From an uncultured Actinomycetes bacterium (GTDB taxonomy: Bacteria; Actinomycetota; Actinomycetes; Nanopelagicales; Nanopelagicaceae), in contig CAIYQS010000142.1 of assembly GCA_903928395.1 (NCBI GenBank), positions 1 through 26,507 of the forward strand: a stretch of 26,507 nucleotides of DNA, read 5' to 3'. The translations under genes and the position numbers were made by a program. Below, one piece after another: positions 16,486 to 24,201 of the stretch; the first letter of the stretch is position 1; each line of letters starts with the position of its first letter. The notes beneath the pieces were generated by a model, which had not been told where the DNA came from, searched no databases, and was given only the letters and a program-made list of their open reading frames with translations.

Positions 16486-17999
16486 TGCTTACATCACCGG
16501 CACTTGACTACAACTTACTTGCACCAATTTTAATCATTCTGGGTGGAGCGCTCTTAGGCGTCCTCGTAGAAGGATTCGTAGGCAGGACTTATCGCGCCCG
16601 CATCCAGCTGGTACTAGCACTAGCTTCCGTTGCGGTCGCATTCGGATGGGTAGTATCAATTCGGGCGGATGTTTCTCAATCAGCGGCCGTTGACTCGGTT
16701 TCTATCGATGGTGGCGGATTATTCCTTCAAGGGACAATCCTCGTGTTGGCCTTCGTTGCCCTTCTCTTCTTTTCACAGAACGATCATTTCGCGCCGCAAG
16801 CTTCTGCCCTCCCTGGTTCAGCGGAGGAGGCACAAGCACTAAGTGCTGGTGTGCAAATGACCGAGATCTATCCGCTCGTGCTCTTTGCGATATCTGGAAT
16901 GTTGCTCTTTCCCGTTGCGCACGATCTGATCACGCTCTTTGTGGCGCTAGAAGTGCTCTCTATCCCGCTTTATATTATTACGGGACTCGCAAGACGCCGC
17001 CGTCTGCTCTCGCAAGAAGCTGCTCTTAAGTACTTCTTACTTGGCGCTTATTCATCCGCTTTTTTCTTGTTTGGCGCGGCATTCCTTTATGGATTCTCCG
17101 GAAGCCTTTCACTTGGTCAGATTCGCACCGCCGCAGCCGCACCTGGTGCAAACCATATTTTCTTGTTCTTGGGTGTCTTATTTATCTCTGTTGGTTTGCT
17201 CTTTAAAGTTGGTGCTGTTCCCTTCCACTCCTGGACACCTGATGTCTATCAAGGAGCTCCTACCCCAGTTACCGGTTTCATGGCGGCCTGCACGAAGGTT
17301 GCCGCATTCGGTGCCATGTTCCGCATCTTTATTGTGGCGTTTAGTTCCATTCAAAATGACTGGCGTCCGGTATTTGTGGCTATCTCAATCGTCACGATGG
17401 CGGGCGGAGCAATAGCAGTAATTGTGCAACGTGATGTAAAGCGAACCCTGGCCTATTCATCGATCACGCATGCCGGCTTTTTGCTTGCTGGAGCGATTGC
17501 GCTCAGCAAGGCTGGCCTCACATCAATGATGTTCTATTTAGTTGCTTATGGATTTGCAACTATTGGAGCTTTCGGAATTGTGACATTAGTTCGAGATTCC
17601 ACGGGAGAGGTGAGTGATATCGATCGCTGGGCAGGCTTAGCAAAGAAGTCTCCAGGGGTAGCTACAGCTTTTGCGCTTTTCTTAATGAGTTTTGGCGGTA
17701 TTCCACTCACCGCTGGATTTATTGCAAAATTCTCGATATTTACCGCTGTCTATGCCACGGGAAATATTGCAATCCTCGTCGTTGGTGTGCTTTCTAGTGC
17801 TATTGCGCTCTTCTTCTATCTTCGAGTAGTACTTATTATGTTCTTCAAAGAACCAACCGATGACACCGTAACAGTTGCGGTTCCATCATTCTTGGTCTCG
17901 TCGGGAATCGTGATCTGCTTTGTCGCTACCCTGGTATTAGGTGTGTATCCAAACCTGCTCTTTAACTTAGCCAACACTATGACCACGCTGGTGCCTTAA
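16485..17999 (+). CDS. nuoN: NADH-quinone oxidoreductase subunit N (antiporter-like)
   Basis: Proximal antiporter-like proton-pumping subunit, 504 residues and about 14 membrane segments. E156 (FVALEVLSIPLY) and K241 (LLFKVGAVPFHSWTPDVYQG) mark the Glu/Lys pair, and RDVKRTLAYSSITHAGFLL is the family's typical loop. A hydrophilic insert around 97-125 (FAPQASALPGSAEEAQ) is longer than in E. coli. It is the last gene of the operon. Only ten bases separate it from the end of the convergent hydrolase gene, and no terminator hairpin is visible between them. Confidence 0.95.
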   Translation: MLTSPALDYNLLAPILIILGGALLGVLVEGFVGRTYRARIQLVLALASVAVAFGWVVSIRADVSQSAAVDSVSIDGGGLFLQGTILVLAFVALLFFSQNDHFAPQASALPGSAEEAQALSAGVQMTEIYPLVLFAISGMLLFPVAHDLITLFVALEVLSIPLYIITGLARRRRLLSQEAALKYFLLGAYSSAFFLFGAAFLYGFSGSLSLGQIRTAAAAPGANHIFLFLGVLFISVGLLFKVGAVPFHSWTPDVYQGAPTPVTGFMAACTKVAAFGAMFRIFIVAFSSIQNDWRPVFVAISIVTMAGGAIAVIVQRDVKRTLAYSSITHAGFLLAGAIALSKAGLTSMMFYLVAYGFATIGAFGIVTLVRDSTGEVSDIDRWAGLAKKSPGVATAFALFLMSFGGIPLTAGFIAKFSIFTAVYATGNIAILVVGVLSSAIALFFYLRVVLIMFFKEPTDDTVTVAVPSFLVSSGIVICFVATLVLGVYPNLLFNLANTMTTLVP

Positions 18000-18009
18000 T
18001 TAATTGCCG

Positions 18010-18777
18010 TTAATCCCCATTGATTTCTTGGAACGGATCTGATTCACCTCGGGGTTCTGGGTGATCATAAAAGTCTTTAATAATGGGAATTAAAAGATGT
18101 GGTTTTACTTTATGAGTTGCATGCGGCGATCCCGGAATTATTGCCAGCCTCCCGTTAGGTAAGGCTTGAAATAAATCAACACCGTGGTGGGGATTAAATG
18201 GTTCGTCATCCCCGTTAACAACTAATACTGGGCAGGTAATTGTGGAAAGTTGCTCAATGGTCATGTTTGGTTCAGTAGCCCAAACCTCGTGTGCTTTTTG
18301 AATTATTAAGTCGAGCATTTCGGGGGAGTCGGGTGAACGCTCGGCGAATTCGGCGCGGTTTTCATCGGTCACAATCACCTCGCCACCCAAAGTTAATTCG
18401 GCGTCCCAGGTGTAATTGGTTCCCGTTGCAATAATTGAAAGCACTAAATCCGGCCGCGCGATCGCCACCAGGAGGGCGATAATTCCGCCATCACTGTGCC
18501 CAAGTAGGTGTGCAGGTTCTGCAATCACATCTTCAAGATAGGCAATTGCTTCATCTCGTTGGAACTCAAAATGGTAAAAGCCTTCACGAATTCCGGTTCG
18601 ACCGTGCGCGGTTCGGTCATATCCGTAGACATGGAAGCGATCTTCAACTGCAGGCAAAATATGATAATCAAAGTTCTCGGTGGCACTCAAACCGCCGTGT
18701 AGAAGAAGTAGTGGCTCACCTTTATTGGGGTATTCAACGCTCCACGTTTGATGTCCCCGCAGGTTGATGTAACTCAT
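18010..18777 (-). CDS. Alpha/beta-fold hydrolase
   Basis: A 255-residue soluble alpha/beta hydrolase of unknown substrate. The fold's marks are in order: oxyanion-hole LLLHGG (25-29), nucleophile S95 in GHSDGG, acid D190 or D191 in VVNGDDEPF, and base H219 in GSPHATHK. The family is broad (esterases, lactonases, C-C hydrolases), so no reaction can be named. The start at 18777 gives a normal N-terminus and lies four bases after the ndh stop, so the two genes are probably one transcript. The frame stays open farther upstream inside ndh, but those residues have no family resemblance and are rejected. Confidence 0.85.
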   Translation of the reverse strand: MSYINLRGHQTWSVEYPNKGEPLLLLHGGLSATENFDYHILPAVEDRFHVYGYDRTAHGRTGIREGFYHFEFQRDEAIAYLEDVIAEPAHLLGHSDGGIIALLVAIARPDLVLSIIATGTNYTWDAELTLGGEVIVTDENRAEFAERSPDSPEMLDLIIQKAHEVWATEPNMTIEQLSTITCPVLVVNGDDEPFNPHHGVDLFQALPNGRLAIIPGSPHATHKVKPHLLIPIIKDFYDHPEPRGESDPFQEINGD

Positions 18778-18781
18778 GAGG

Positions 18782-20005
18782 CTAGAGCGAATCCATGATG
18801 TGGCGATTACCGCGATCGAAGGTGAAGTAGTTCCAACTCCAGTCCGCGATCGTGCCAATGCGGTTTCTGCCGCCCATAAGGTAGAAAAGGTGAAGGAAGA
18901 GCCAGCCGAACCAGGCAATTGGTCCGCTGACTTTAATTTTCTTGACCTGAAGGATCGCCTTGTGACGTCCAATCGTGGCCATTGAACCCTTGTCCTTATA
19001 AACGAACTCCTTGAGATCTTGACCCTTACTGACGCGCCTAATCTGATCGGCAACAAATCGACCCTGTTGCATTGCGACAGGAGCTACCTGGGGTAAGAAG
19101 CGACCATTTGCTCCGCGCGCACCCGCGCAGTCACCAACGGCCCAAACATATGGATAATGCGCAACCTGCATTGTCTGGTCAGTTTTAAGGCGCATTCCCT
19201 CTGTTGGGATATTAAGGTCATAGATTGCTGGAGAAGAAGTAACACCTGCAGCCCAGACCATGATGTGGGCGCGCATCGAGGTGCCGTCTGCAAAGTTTAT
19301 TTGGCCTGATTCAAGAGATTTAACGGCAGTCTTGAGCATCACCGTGACGCCAAGTTTTTCGAGTTCGGTTTTAGCTTTGGCGGTGAGCGACTCATCAAAC
19401 ATGGGAAGCAGGCGTGGTCCCGCCTCGATAAGGAAGACATCTATATTCGCGGCGGCTTCGGATTGATCACTGCGAAGCGGTCCTTTAATGAGTTCTCCCA
19501 TCGCTCCTGCCATTTCGACACCTGTGGGGCCTCCACCGACAACAACGACTTTGAGGCGAGTGTCATCTTGGAAGCGACAGAGATCTTCGTAACGGCGCAT
19601 AATTTCGGAGCGGATATTTAAAGATTCATGAATTGATTTCATGCCTAAGCCAAATTCGTGAACTCCAGGGATTCCAAAGTCCGCGGTTACTGAGCCAAGG
19701 GCTACGACCAGGTGATCGAAAGGGATTACCTCACTGCTATCGAGCTTCACGGTCTTGTTTTTGTGATCGATGGAGATGGGAGAACCCATATGGAAGCGAC
19801 CGCCGGTTTTGCGTAGCGCCCCACGAATTGGATAGGCGATGTGATCTGCAGCAATTCCCGCAGTAGCTACTTGATAAAGAAGTGGCAGAAAAGTTTGATA
19901 ATTATTTCGATCAATGACCGTAATGTCTGCGTCGTGGCCCAGCGCTTCAGCCGTGGCGAGGCCTCCGAAGCCTCCACCTAGGATTACAACACGTGGTTTC
20001 GCCAT
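18782..20005 (-). CDS. ndh: Type II NADH dehydrogenase (NDH-2)
   Basis: Single-subunit, FAD-dependent NADH:quinone oxidoreductase that does not pump protons. The 407-residue protein has an N-terminal FAD motif GGGFGG (10-15), a second Rossmann motif GGGPTG (157-162) for NADH, and the late FAD-contacting motif WAVGDCAG. Near the C-terminus, AWFGWLFLHLFYLMGG is a hydrophobic, probably membrane-attaching segment, as in the family. I chose the ATG at 20005 (MAKPRVVILGGG), preceded by AAGGA at a suitable distance; an in-frame start at 20095 adds 30 unrelated residues. It is divergent from the SDR gene and followed by the hydrolase. Confidence 0.93.
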   Translation of the reverse strand: MAKPRVVILGGGFGGLATAEALGHDADITVIDRNNYQTFLPLLYQVATAGIAADHIAYPIRGALRKTGGRFHMGSPISIDHKNKTVKLDSSEVIPFDHLVVALGSVTADFGIPGVHEFGLGMKSIHESLNIRSEIMRRYEDLCRFQDDTRLKVVVVGGGPTGVEMAGAMGELIKGPLRSDQSEAAANIDVFLIEAGPRLLPMFDESLTAKAKTELEKLGVTVMLKTAVKSLESGQINFADGTSMRAHIMVWAAGVTSSPAIYDLNIPTEGMRLKTDQTMQVAHYPYVWAVGDCAGARGANGRFLPQVAPVAMQQGRFVADQIRRVSKGQDLKEFVYKDKGSMATIGRHKAILQVKKIKVSGPIAWFGWLFLHLFYLMGGRNRIGTIADWSWNYFTFDRGNRHIMDSL

Positions 20006-20061
20006 GGACCTATCCTTTTTCAACTCTAAGTTTTCATATCTCCAGATTGAAGTAGTAAGTC

Positions 20062-20067
20062 TACTGT
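20062..20067 (+). promoter_or_regulatory. Candidate -10 element for a leaderless SDR transcript
   Basis: TACTGT ends seven bases before the ATG at 20075, and there is no Shine-Dalgarno. The spacing resembles the nuoA and DUF3263 cases. The 69-base gap from ndh (20006-20074) must also hold the ndh promoter, for which I see no clear hexamer pair. Confidence 0.3.
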
Positions 20068-20074
20068 TTATCAC

Positions 20075-21616
20075 ATGGCCGCAACTCCTGAGCACTTAAT
20101 TCCAGAGATGAGAAGGGTACTTGTGACCGGCGCCTCAGGTTACGTAGGAAGTCGATTGGTAACTACTCTTTTGAGCCAGGGTTTCCTTGTTCGAGTATTG
20201 GTTCGAGATCCCGCAAAAATCGTTGGTCAACCTTGGTACCCGAACGTTGAAGTGGCAGTTGGAAGTGCAACTGAGCATTCAGAAATTTATCCAGCACTTA
20301 GAGATGTACATACAGCATTCTATTTACTTCACTCAATCGGTGCGGGACCGCGGTTTGACGAAGTTGAACAGAAGATGGCGCTTACCTTTGGCCAAGCTTC
20401 CAAGGACGCACAGATCAAGCAGATTATTTACCTCGGAGGAATTGTTAGCAACGGAAGCAACAAAGCAAGCCAACACTTAGCTTCGCGAGCGAATACAGGG
20501 AATTGTTTGGCAAAATTTGGGGTCCCCGTTCTTCAGTTGCGCGCCGGAATTATCATTGGGTCTGGATCCGCTTCCTTCGAAATGATCCGACATATGACTC
20601 ATAGATTGCCCGTCATGATTACGCCGAAGTGGGTAAATAATCGCACCCAGCCAATCGCAATCAGAGACGTTCTCTACTACCTTTCCAAAGCTGCGGCGCT
20701 TGAAGATCCACTATCGGGAGTTTTTGATATCGGTGGACCAGATATCTTCACATATGCAAACTTGATTGAAGAGTTTGCCCGAATTTCGAAATTGCGAAAA
20801 CGCATAATTATCAAAGTTCCATTTTTGTCGGTTTGGTTATCGAGTTTATGGATTGGCTTGGTGACACCCGTGCCAGTGGCGCTCGCTCGCCCACTCGTGG
20901 GTTCTTTAGTGAACGAATCTATTGTCGATCAAACGCATGCGATCACCAAGATTATTGCTCCGCCGGCTTCAGGTTTGTTGACTGTTGATAAAGCATTCGA
21001 GTTGGCTCTTTCAAAAGTAGAGCATCATCAAGTTGAATCACGATGGTCCGATGCCAGTGCGATTATGCCACCATGGCAAAAGACGCAATCAGATCCGGCT
21101 TGGGCGGGTGAAGCCGAATTTCATGATGAGCAAATTAATTTCACAGATGTTTCTTTGACATCGCTCTGGCAGAGCATCGAAGAAATAGGTGGTGAACGCG
21201 GTTGGTATGGGGCGGATATCTTGTGGTGGTTCCGCGGATTGCTGGATCGATTGATTGGAGGTGTTGGACTTCGGCGCGGACGTCGCGATCCAAAATTCTT
21301 ACGCCAAGGAGAGAGTTTGGATTTTTGGCGAGTGGAAACCCTGCGAGCCAATCACGAATTAACTCTCTATGCAGAGATGATCCTCCCCGGTAAGGCTTGG
21401 TTGCAATTTATCGTTGAGGAAGTGGAACATGGTGGCCGAATCGTCCGGCGGTTAACACAACGAGCAAGTTTTCAACCTAAAGGCGTTGGCGGACGACTTT
21501 ATTGGGTAGCGGTATTGCCATTTCATCGATTAATTTTTCCAAGGATGGCCAGAAATATAATTAAAGAGGCAAGAAGTAAGGATCTTCATACGGGCAACAC
21601 GACGCGGCAAGAGTGA
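20075..21616 (+). CDS. Atypical SDR-family NAD(P)-binding protein with C-terminal DUF2867-like domain
   Basis: A 513-residue two-part protein. The N-terminal part (about 13-300) is an extended/atypical short-chain dehydrogenase Rossmann domain with TGASGYVG (18-25); I do not see a clear catalytic YxxxK. The C-terminal part (about 350-500) resembles DUF2867, with LWQSIEEIGGERGWY and a run of aromatic residues through DFWRVETL. Actinobacterial relatives are usually annotated as NAD(P)H-binding or DUF2867 proteins without known substrate. The ATG at 20075 is chosen because of the -10 element just upstream; the ATG at 20108 (MRRVLVTGASG) is a serious alternative. It is transcribed away from ndh. 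Confidence 0.82.
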   Translation: MAATPEHLIPEMRRVLVTGASGYVGSRLVTTLLSQGFLVRVLVRDPAKIVGQPWYPNVEVAVGSATEHSEIYPALRDVHTAFYLLHSIGAGPRFDEVEQKMALTFGQASKDAQIKQIIYLGGIVSNGSNKASQHLASRANTGNCLAKFGVPVLQLRAGIIIGSGSASFEMIRHMTHRLPVMITPKWVNNRTQPIAIRDVLYYLSKAAALEDPLSGVFDIGGPDIFTYANLIEEFARISKLRKRIIIKVPFLSVWLSSLWIGLVTPVPVALARPLVGSLVNESIVDQTHAITKIIAPPASGLLTVDKAFELALSKVEHHQVESRWSDASAIMPPWQKTQSDPAWAGEAEFHDEQINFTDVSLTSLWQSIEEIGGERGWYGADILWWFRGLLDRLIGGVGLRRGRRDPKFLRQGESLDFWRVETLRANHELTLYAEMILPGKAWLQFIVEEVEHGGRIVRRLTQRASFQPKGVGGRLYWVAVLPFHRLIFPRMARNIIKEARSKDLHTGNTTRQE

Positions 21617-21647
21617 TTGCTTCTCCGAAAATGTCGGGTAGTGCATT

Positions 21648-21653
21648 TAGTAT
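21648..21653 (+). promoter_or_regulatory. Candidate -10 element for leaderless DUF3263 transcript
   Basis: TAGTAT ends six bases before the ATG at 21660, placing the expected transcription start on the A of the ATG. No Shine-Dalgarno lies upstream, and no -35 is evident at 16-18 bases. Confidence 0.4.
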
Positions 21654-21659
21654 CAAGAC

Positions 21660-21947
21660 ATGGAATTGCAACCGATCGAAGCCAAATCAGAAGCGTCAGC
21701 GGCCGGTGGCCTAACCGAGCTTGAACTTCGGATTTTGGATTTCGAGCGGCAGTGGTGGCGGTATGCCGGGGCTAAGGAATCCACCATCAAGGAACTCTTT
21801 GATCTGACCCCTCCCGCTTATTATCAGCTCCTCAATAACCTGATCGACCGGGAAGCGGCGCTCCTTAGCCAACCAATGCTGGTTAAGCGACTACGGCGGC
21901 TACGTGAGGCCCGTACTGAGGCTCGGGCGGCTGGTTTTCGCCTTTAA
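21660..21947 (+). CDS. DUF3263 family small protein
   Basis: A 95-residue protein of the actinobacterial DUF3263 family. Its core is LTELELRILDFERQWWRYAGAKESTIKELFDLTPPAYYQLLNNLID (about 19-64, in two stretches of the same block), resembling a small helical DNA-binding fold: the segment after the aromatic WWRYAG looks like a helix-turn-helix (IKELFDLTPPAYYQLLN). The tail is basic (KRLRRLREARTEAR). No function has been established that I know of; a regulatory role is inference. It lies 168 bases before groES on the same strand and has no visible terminator after it. Confidence 0.82.
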   Translation: MELQPIEAKSEASAAGGLTELELRILDFERQWWRYAGAKESTIKELFDLTPPAYYQLLNNLIDREAALLSQPMLVKRLRRLREARTEARAAGFRL

Positions 21948-21987
21948 ATCCGCTTCCACCTGGTCTATCCCCCGCTGCGTCTCCCGT

Positions 21988-22017
21988 TTGGCACGCCCAA
22001 GCGCCTTTCGATAGAGT
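21988..22017 (+). promoter_or_regulatory. Sigma70-type promoter of groES-groEL1
   Basis: TTGGCA (21988-21993) and TAGAGT (22012-22017), 18 bases apart, resemble -35 and -10 hexamers. The predicted start near 22024 falls within the left arm of the CIRCE element, as expected for HrcA repression. This gives a leader of about 90 bases. Confidence 0.55.
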
Positions 22018-22021
22018 TTGG

Positions 22022-22048
22022 TTAGCACTCTCGCCCCTACTCTGCTAA
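22022..22048. promoter_or_regulatory. CIRCE element (HrcA operator), right arm degenerate
   Basis: The left arm TTAGCACTC is a perfect match to CIRCE. A spacer of exactly nine bases follows, then CTCTGCTAA, which matches the consensus right arm GAGTGCTAA at its last six positions only. Placement ahead of groES and over the predicted start site supports HrcA-controlled heat induction. Pairing between the two arms is weakened by the three mismatches. Confidence 0.85.
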
Positions 22049-22114
22049 TTCGCAGAAACAGGGCGAGCGGTGGAAATCCACGGATTCTGAACATATTGAA
22101 AAAGGGAGCACATC

Positions 22115-22408
22115 ATGGCCGTTGCCATTAAGCCACTTGAAGATCGCATCGTCGTTAAGGCCAGTGAGGCCGAACAGACCACAGCATCAGGTCTGGTCAT
22201 TCCAGATACTGCTAAAGAGAAGCCGCAAGAAGGCACAGTAGTTGCCGTTGGCCCAGGTCGTTTTGACGATGGCGTACGTACTCCAATGGATGTAAAAGTC
22301 GGAGACGTAGTTCTGTATAGCAAGTACGGTGGAACAGAAGTCAAGTACAACAACGAGGAATACCTTGTTCTTTCTGCCCGCGATGTTCTAGCAATCATTG
22401 AGAAGTAA
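22115..22408 (+). CDS. groES: Co-chaperonin GroES
   Basis: 10 kDa chaperonin, which as a heptamer caps the GroEL cavity. The 97-residue protein shows the family start (AIKPLEDRIVVK), the mobile loop (around 18-31, EAEQTTASGLVIPD), VGDVVLYSKYGGTEVKYNNEEY and the final DVLAIIEK. AGGGAG lies seven bases before the ATG. It is the first gene of the CIRCE-controlled pair, and groEL1 begins five bases after its stop codon. Confidence 0.97.
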   Translation: MAVAIKPLEDRIVVKASEAEQTTASGLVIPDTAKEKPQEGTVVAVGPGRFDDGVRTPMDVKVGDVVLYSKYGGTEVKYNNEEYLVLSARDVLAIIEK

Positions 22409-22413
22409 GCGAC

Positions 22414-24051
22414 ATGGGTAAAACATTAGCTTTCGATGAAAGCGCTCGTCGCGCGATGGAACGTGGCGTCAATATTCTCGCCGATACCGTCAAAGTAACT
22501 CTAGGACCTCGTGGTCGTAACGTAGTTCTCGCTAAAGGCTACGGTGCACCATTGATCACAAATGATGGCGTCACAATTGCCAAAGAAATTGAACTTGAAG
22601 ATCCGGCCGAAAACATGGGTGCGCAACTCGTTAAGCAAGTTGCCGAAAAAACCAATGACGTTGCCGGAGATGGAACAACCACGGCTACAGTTTTGGCGCA
22701 AGCAATGGTTCGCGAAGGTCTTCGAAACCTCGCTGCCGGGGCTCAACCAATGGATATTAAGTTCGGTATCGAAGCCGCAGTAAAAGCTATTTCAGAAGAG
22801 TTGAAGAAGAATTCAATTCCAGTTTCGAGCAAAGATCAGATTGCAGATGTTGCAACGATTTCAGCACAAGATAAGGCGATTGGTGACTTAATCGCAGATG
22901 CGATGGATAAAGTCGGCAAGGATGGCGTAATCACTGTTGAGGAATCTTCAACGACCGGTCTTGAACTCGATTTCACAGAGGGAATGCAATTTGATAAGGG
23001 CTACATCAGTCCTTATTTCGTTACTGATTCTGATCGCATGGAAACAGTGCTTGAGGATGCCTTTATCCTGATTTCAGGGCAGAAAATTTCTTCGCTCTCA
23101 GACATCCTTCCAGTACTCGAAAAAGTAGCTCAGGCAAATAAGCCACTTTTGATTATTGCCGAAGATGTTGAAGGCGAAGCGCTTTCTACTCTCGTCGTTA
23201 ATCGCATGCGTGGAACATTCACTTCAGCTGCTGTAAAAGCCCCTGGTTTTGGCGATCGCCGCAAATCAATGCTGCAAGATATTGCGATCTTGACCGGTGG
23301 TCAGGTCATTACCTCTGAAGTTGGCCTGAAGTTGGATCAAGTTACTTTGGATCTACTTGGAAAGGCACGCCGCGTTGTTATCACCAAGGACGCAACAACA
23401 ATTGTTGATGGCGCTGGAGATAAAGGCGAAGTTGCTAATCGTGTTAACGAAATTCGCAACGAACTTGCAACGACCGATTCCGAATGGGATCGCGAAAAAC
23501 TTCAAGAGCGCGTTGCAAAACTCGCTGGAGGAGTGTGTGTGATCAAGGTTGGTGCACACACCGAAGTTGAACTCAAAGAAAAGAAGCACCGTTTAGAGGA
23601 TGCAATCTCTGCTACTCGCGCAGCAGTTGAAGAAGGCATCGTTGTGGGCGGAGGCGCTGCACTTGTTCACGCCGCTGCCGCACTTGAAGGGGATCTTGGC
23701 TTTGAAGGCGATCGCGCCGTTGGCGTACGTTTAGTTCGTAAGGCTTGCGATGAGCCACTACGTTGGATCGCAGAGAATGCGGGACACGAAGGCTATGTTG
23801 TAGTAGCTAAGGTTCGCTCATTAGCTCCTAATGATGGCTTCAATGCCGCCACTGATATCTATGAAGATCTCGTAAAAGTTGGCGTGATTGATCCAGTGAA
23901 GGTAACTCGTTCTGCATTGGCAAATGCTGCTTCGATTGCCGCAATGTTTATCACCACCGAAGCTCTTGTGTATGAGACTCCTGAAGACGAACAGCGTGAG
24001 CAAGCCGCTTCACATGGCCATTCACATGGACCCGGCGGACACAATCACTAA
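22414..24051 (+). CDS. groEL1: Chaperonin GroEL, GroEL1 type with histidine-rich tail
   Basis: 60 kDa chaperonin of 545 residues. The nucleotide-binding DGTTT (86-90), LGPRGRNV near 30-37 and the apical-domain hydrophobic region are all present. Instead of the usual Gly-Gly-Met-rich tail, the protein ends in SHGHSHGPGGHNH with five His in the last twelve residues. In Mycobacterium and Streptomyces this tail and linkage to groES mark GroEL1, a paralogue that is often not the general folding chaperonin; whether a second groEL (GroEL2) exists cannot be seen here. It is followed by an intrinsic terminator. Confidence 0.95.
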   Translation: MGKTLAFDESARRAMERGVNILADTVKVTLGPRGRNVVLAKGYGAPLITNDGVTIAKEIELEDPAENMGAQLVKQVAEKTNDVAGDGTTTATVLAQAMVREGLRNLAAGAQPMDIKFGIEAAVKAISEELKKNSIPVSSKDQIADVATISAQDKAIGDLIADAMDKVGKDGVITVEESSTTGLELDFTEGMQFDKGYISPYFVTDSDRMETVLEDAFILISGQKISSLSDILPVLEKVAQANKPLLIIAEDVEGEALSTLVVNRMRGTFTSAAVKAPGFGDRRKSMLQDIAILTGGQVITSEVGLKLDQVTLDLLGKARRVVITKDATTIVDGAGDKGEVANRVNEIRNELATTDSEWDREKLQERVAKLAGGVCVIKVGAHTEVELKEKKHRLEDAISATRAAVEEGIVVGGGAALVHAAAALEGDLGFEGDRAVGVRLVRKACDEPLRWIAENAGHEGYVVVAKVRSLAPNDGFNAATDIYEDLVKVGVIDPVKVTRSALANAASIAAMFITTEALVYETPEDEQREQAASHGHSHGPGGHNH

Positions 24052-24066
24052 TTAGTACAGGTAGAG

Positions 24067-24105
24067 AACCCCGGTACCTCTTAATACGGAGGAGCCGGGG
24101 TTTTT
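24067..24105 (+). terminator. Rho-independent terminator after groEL1
   Basis: AACCCCGG (24067-24074) pairs perfectly with CCGGGGTT (24095-24102). An inner CCTC/GAGG stem extends it around the loop TTAATACG, and a T-run follows at 24101-24105. It separates the groES-groEL1 unit from the gene at 24202. Confidence 0.93.
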
Positions 24106-24201
24106 CCTTTGAGCTTCCCGCTTCTCTGGCACTGATCATGTAGACACCCAACTCAGCCCGCTTTGGAGTACCTTGCACTGGTGTTGAAACGGGGAAATGG
24201 A

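Noticed and set aside
18778..19056. N-terminal extension of the hydrolase frame into ndh
   Set aside because: The added 93 residues are antisense-like and Arg/Ser-rich with no hydrolase similarity; the fold begins properly at 18777.
22070..22081. GTGGAAATCCAC hairpin in the groES leader (RNA thermometer or ROSE-type idea)
   Set aside because: The stem is only four to five base pairs and does not cover the AGGGAG ribosome-binding site, so there is no support for a thermosensor.
22045..22398. 117-codon minus-strand frame over groES and its leader
   Set aside because: Antisense to groES and low-complexity Ser/Thr/Arg composition; it also runs through the CIRCE/leader region.
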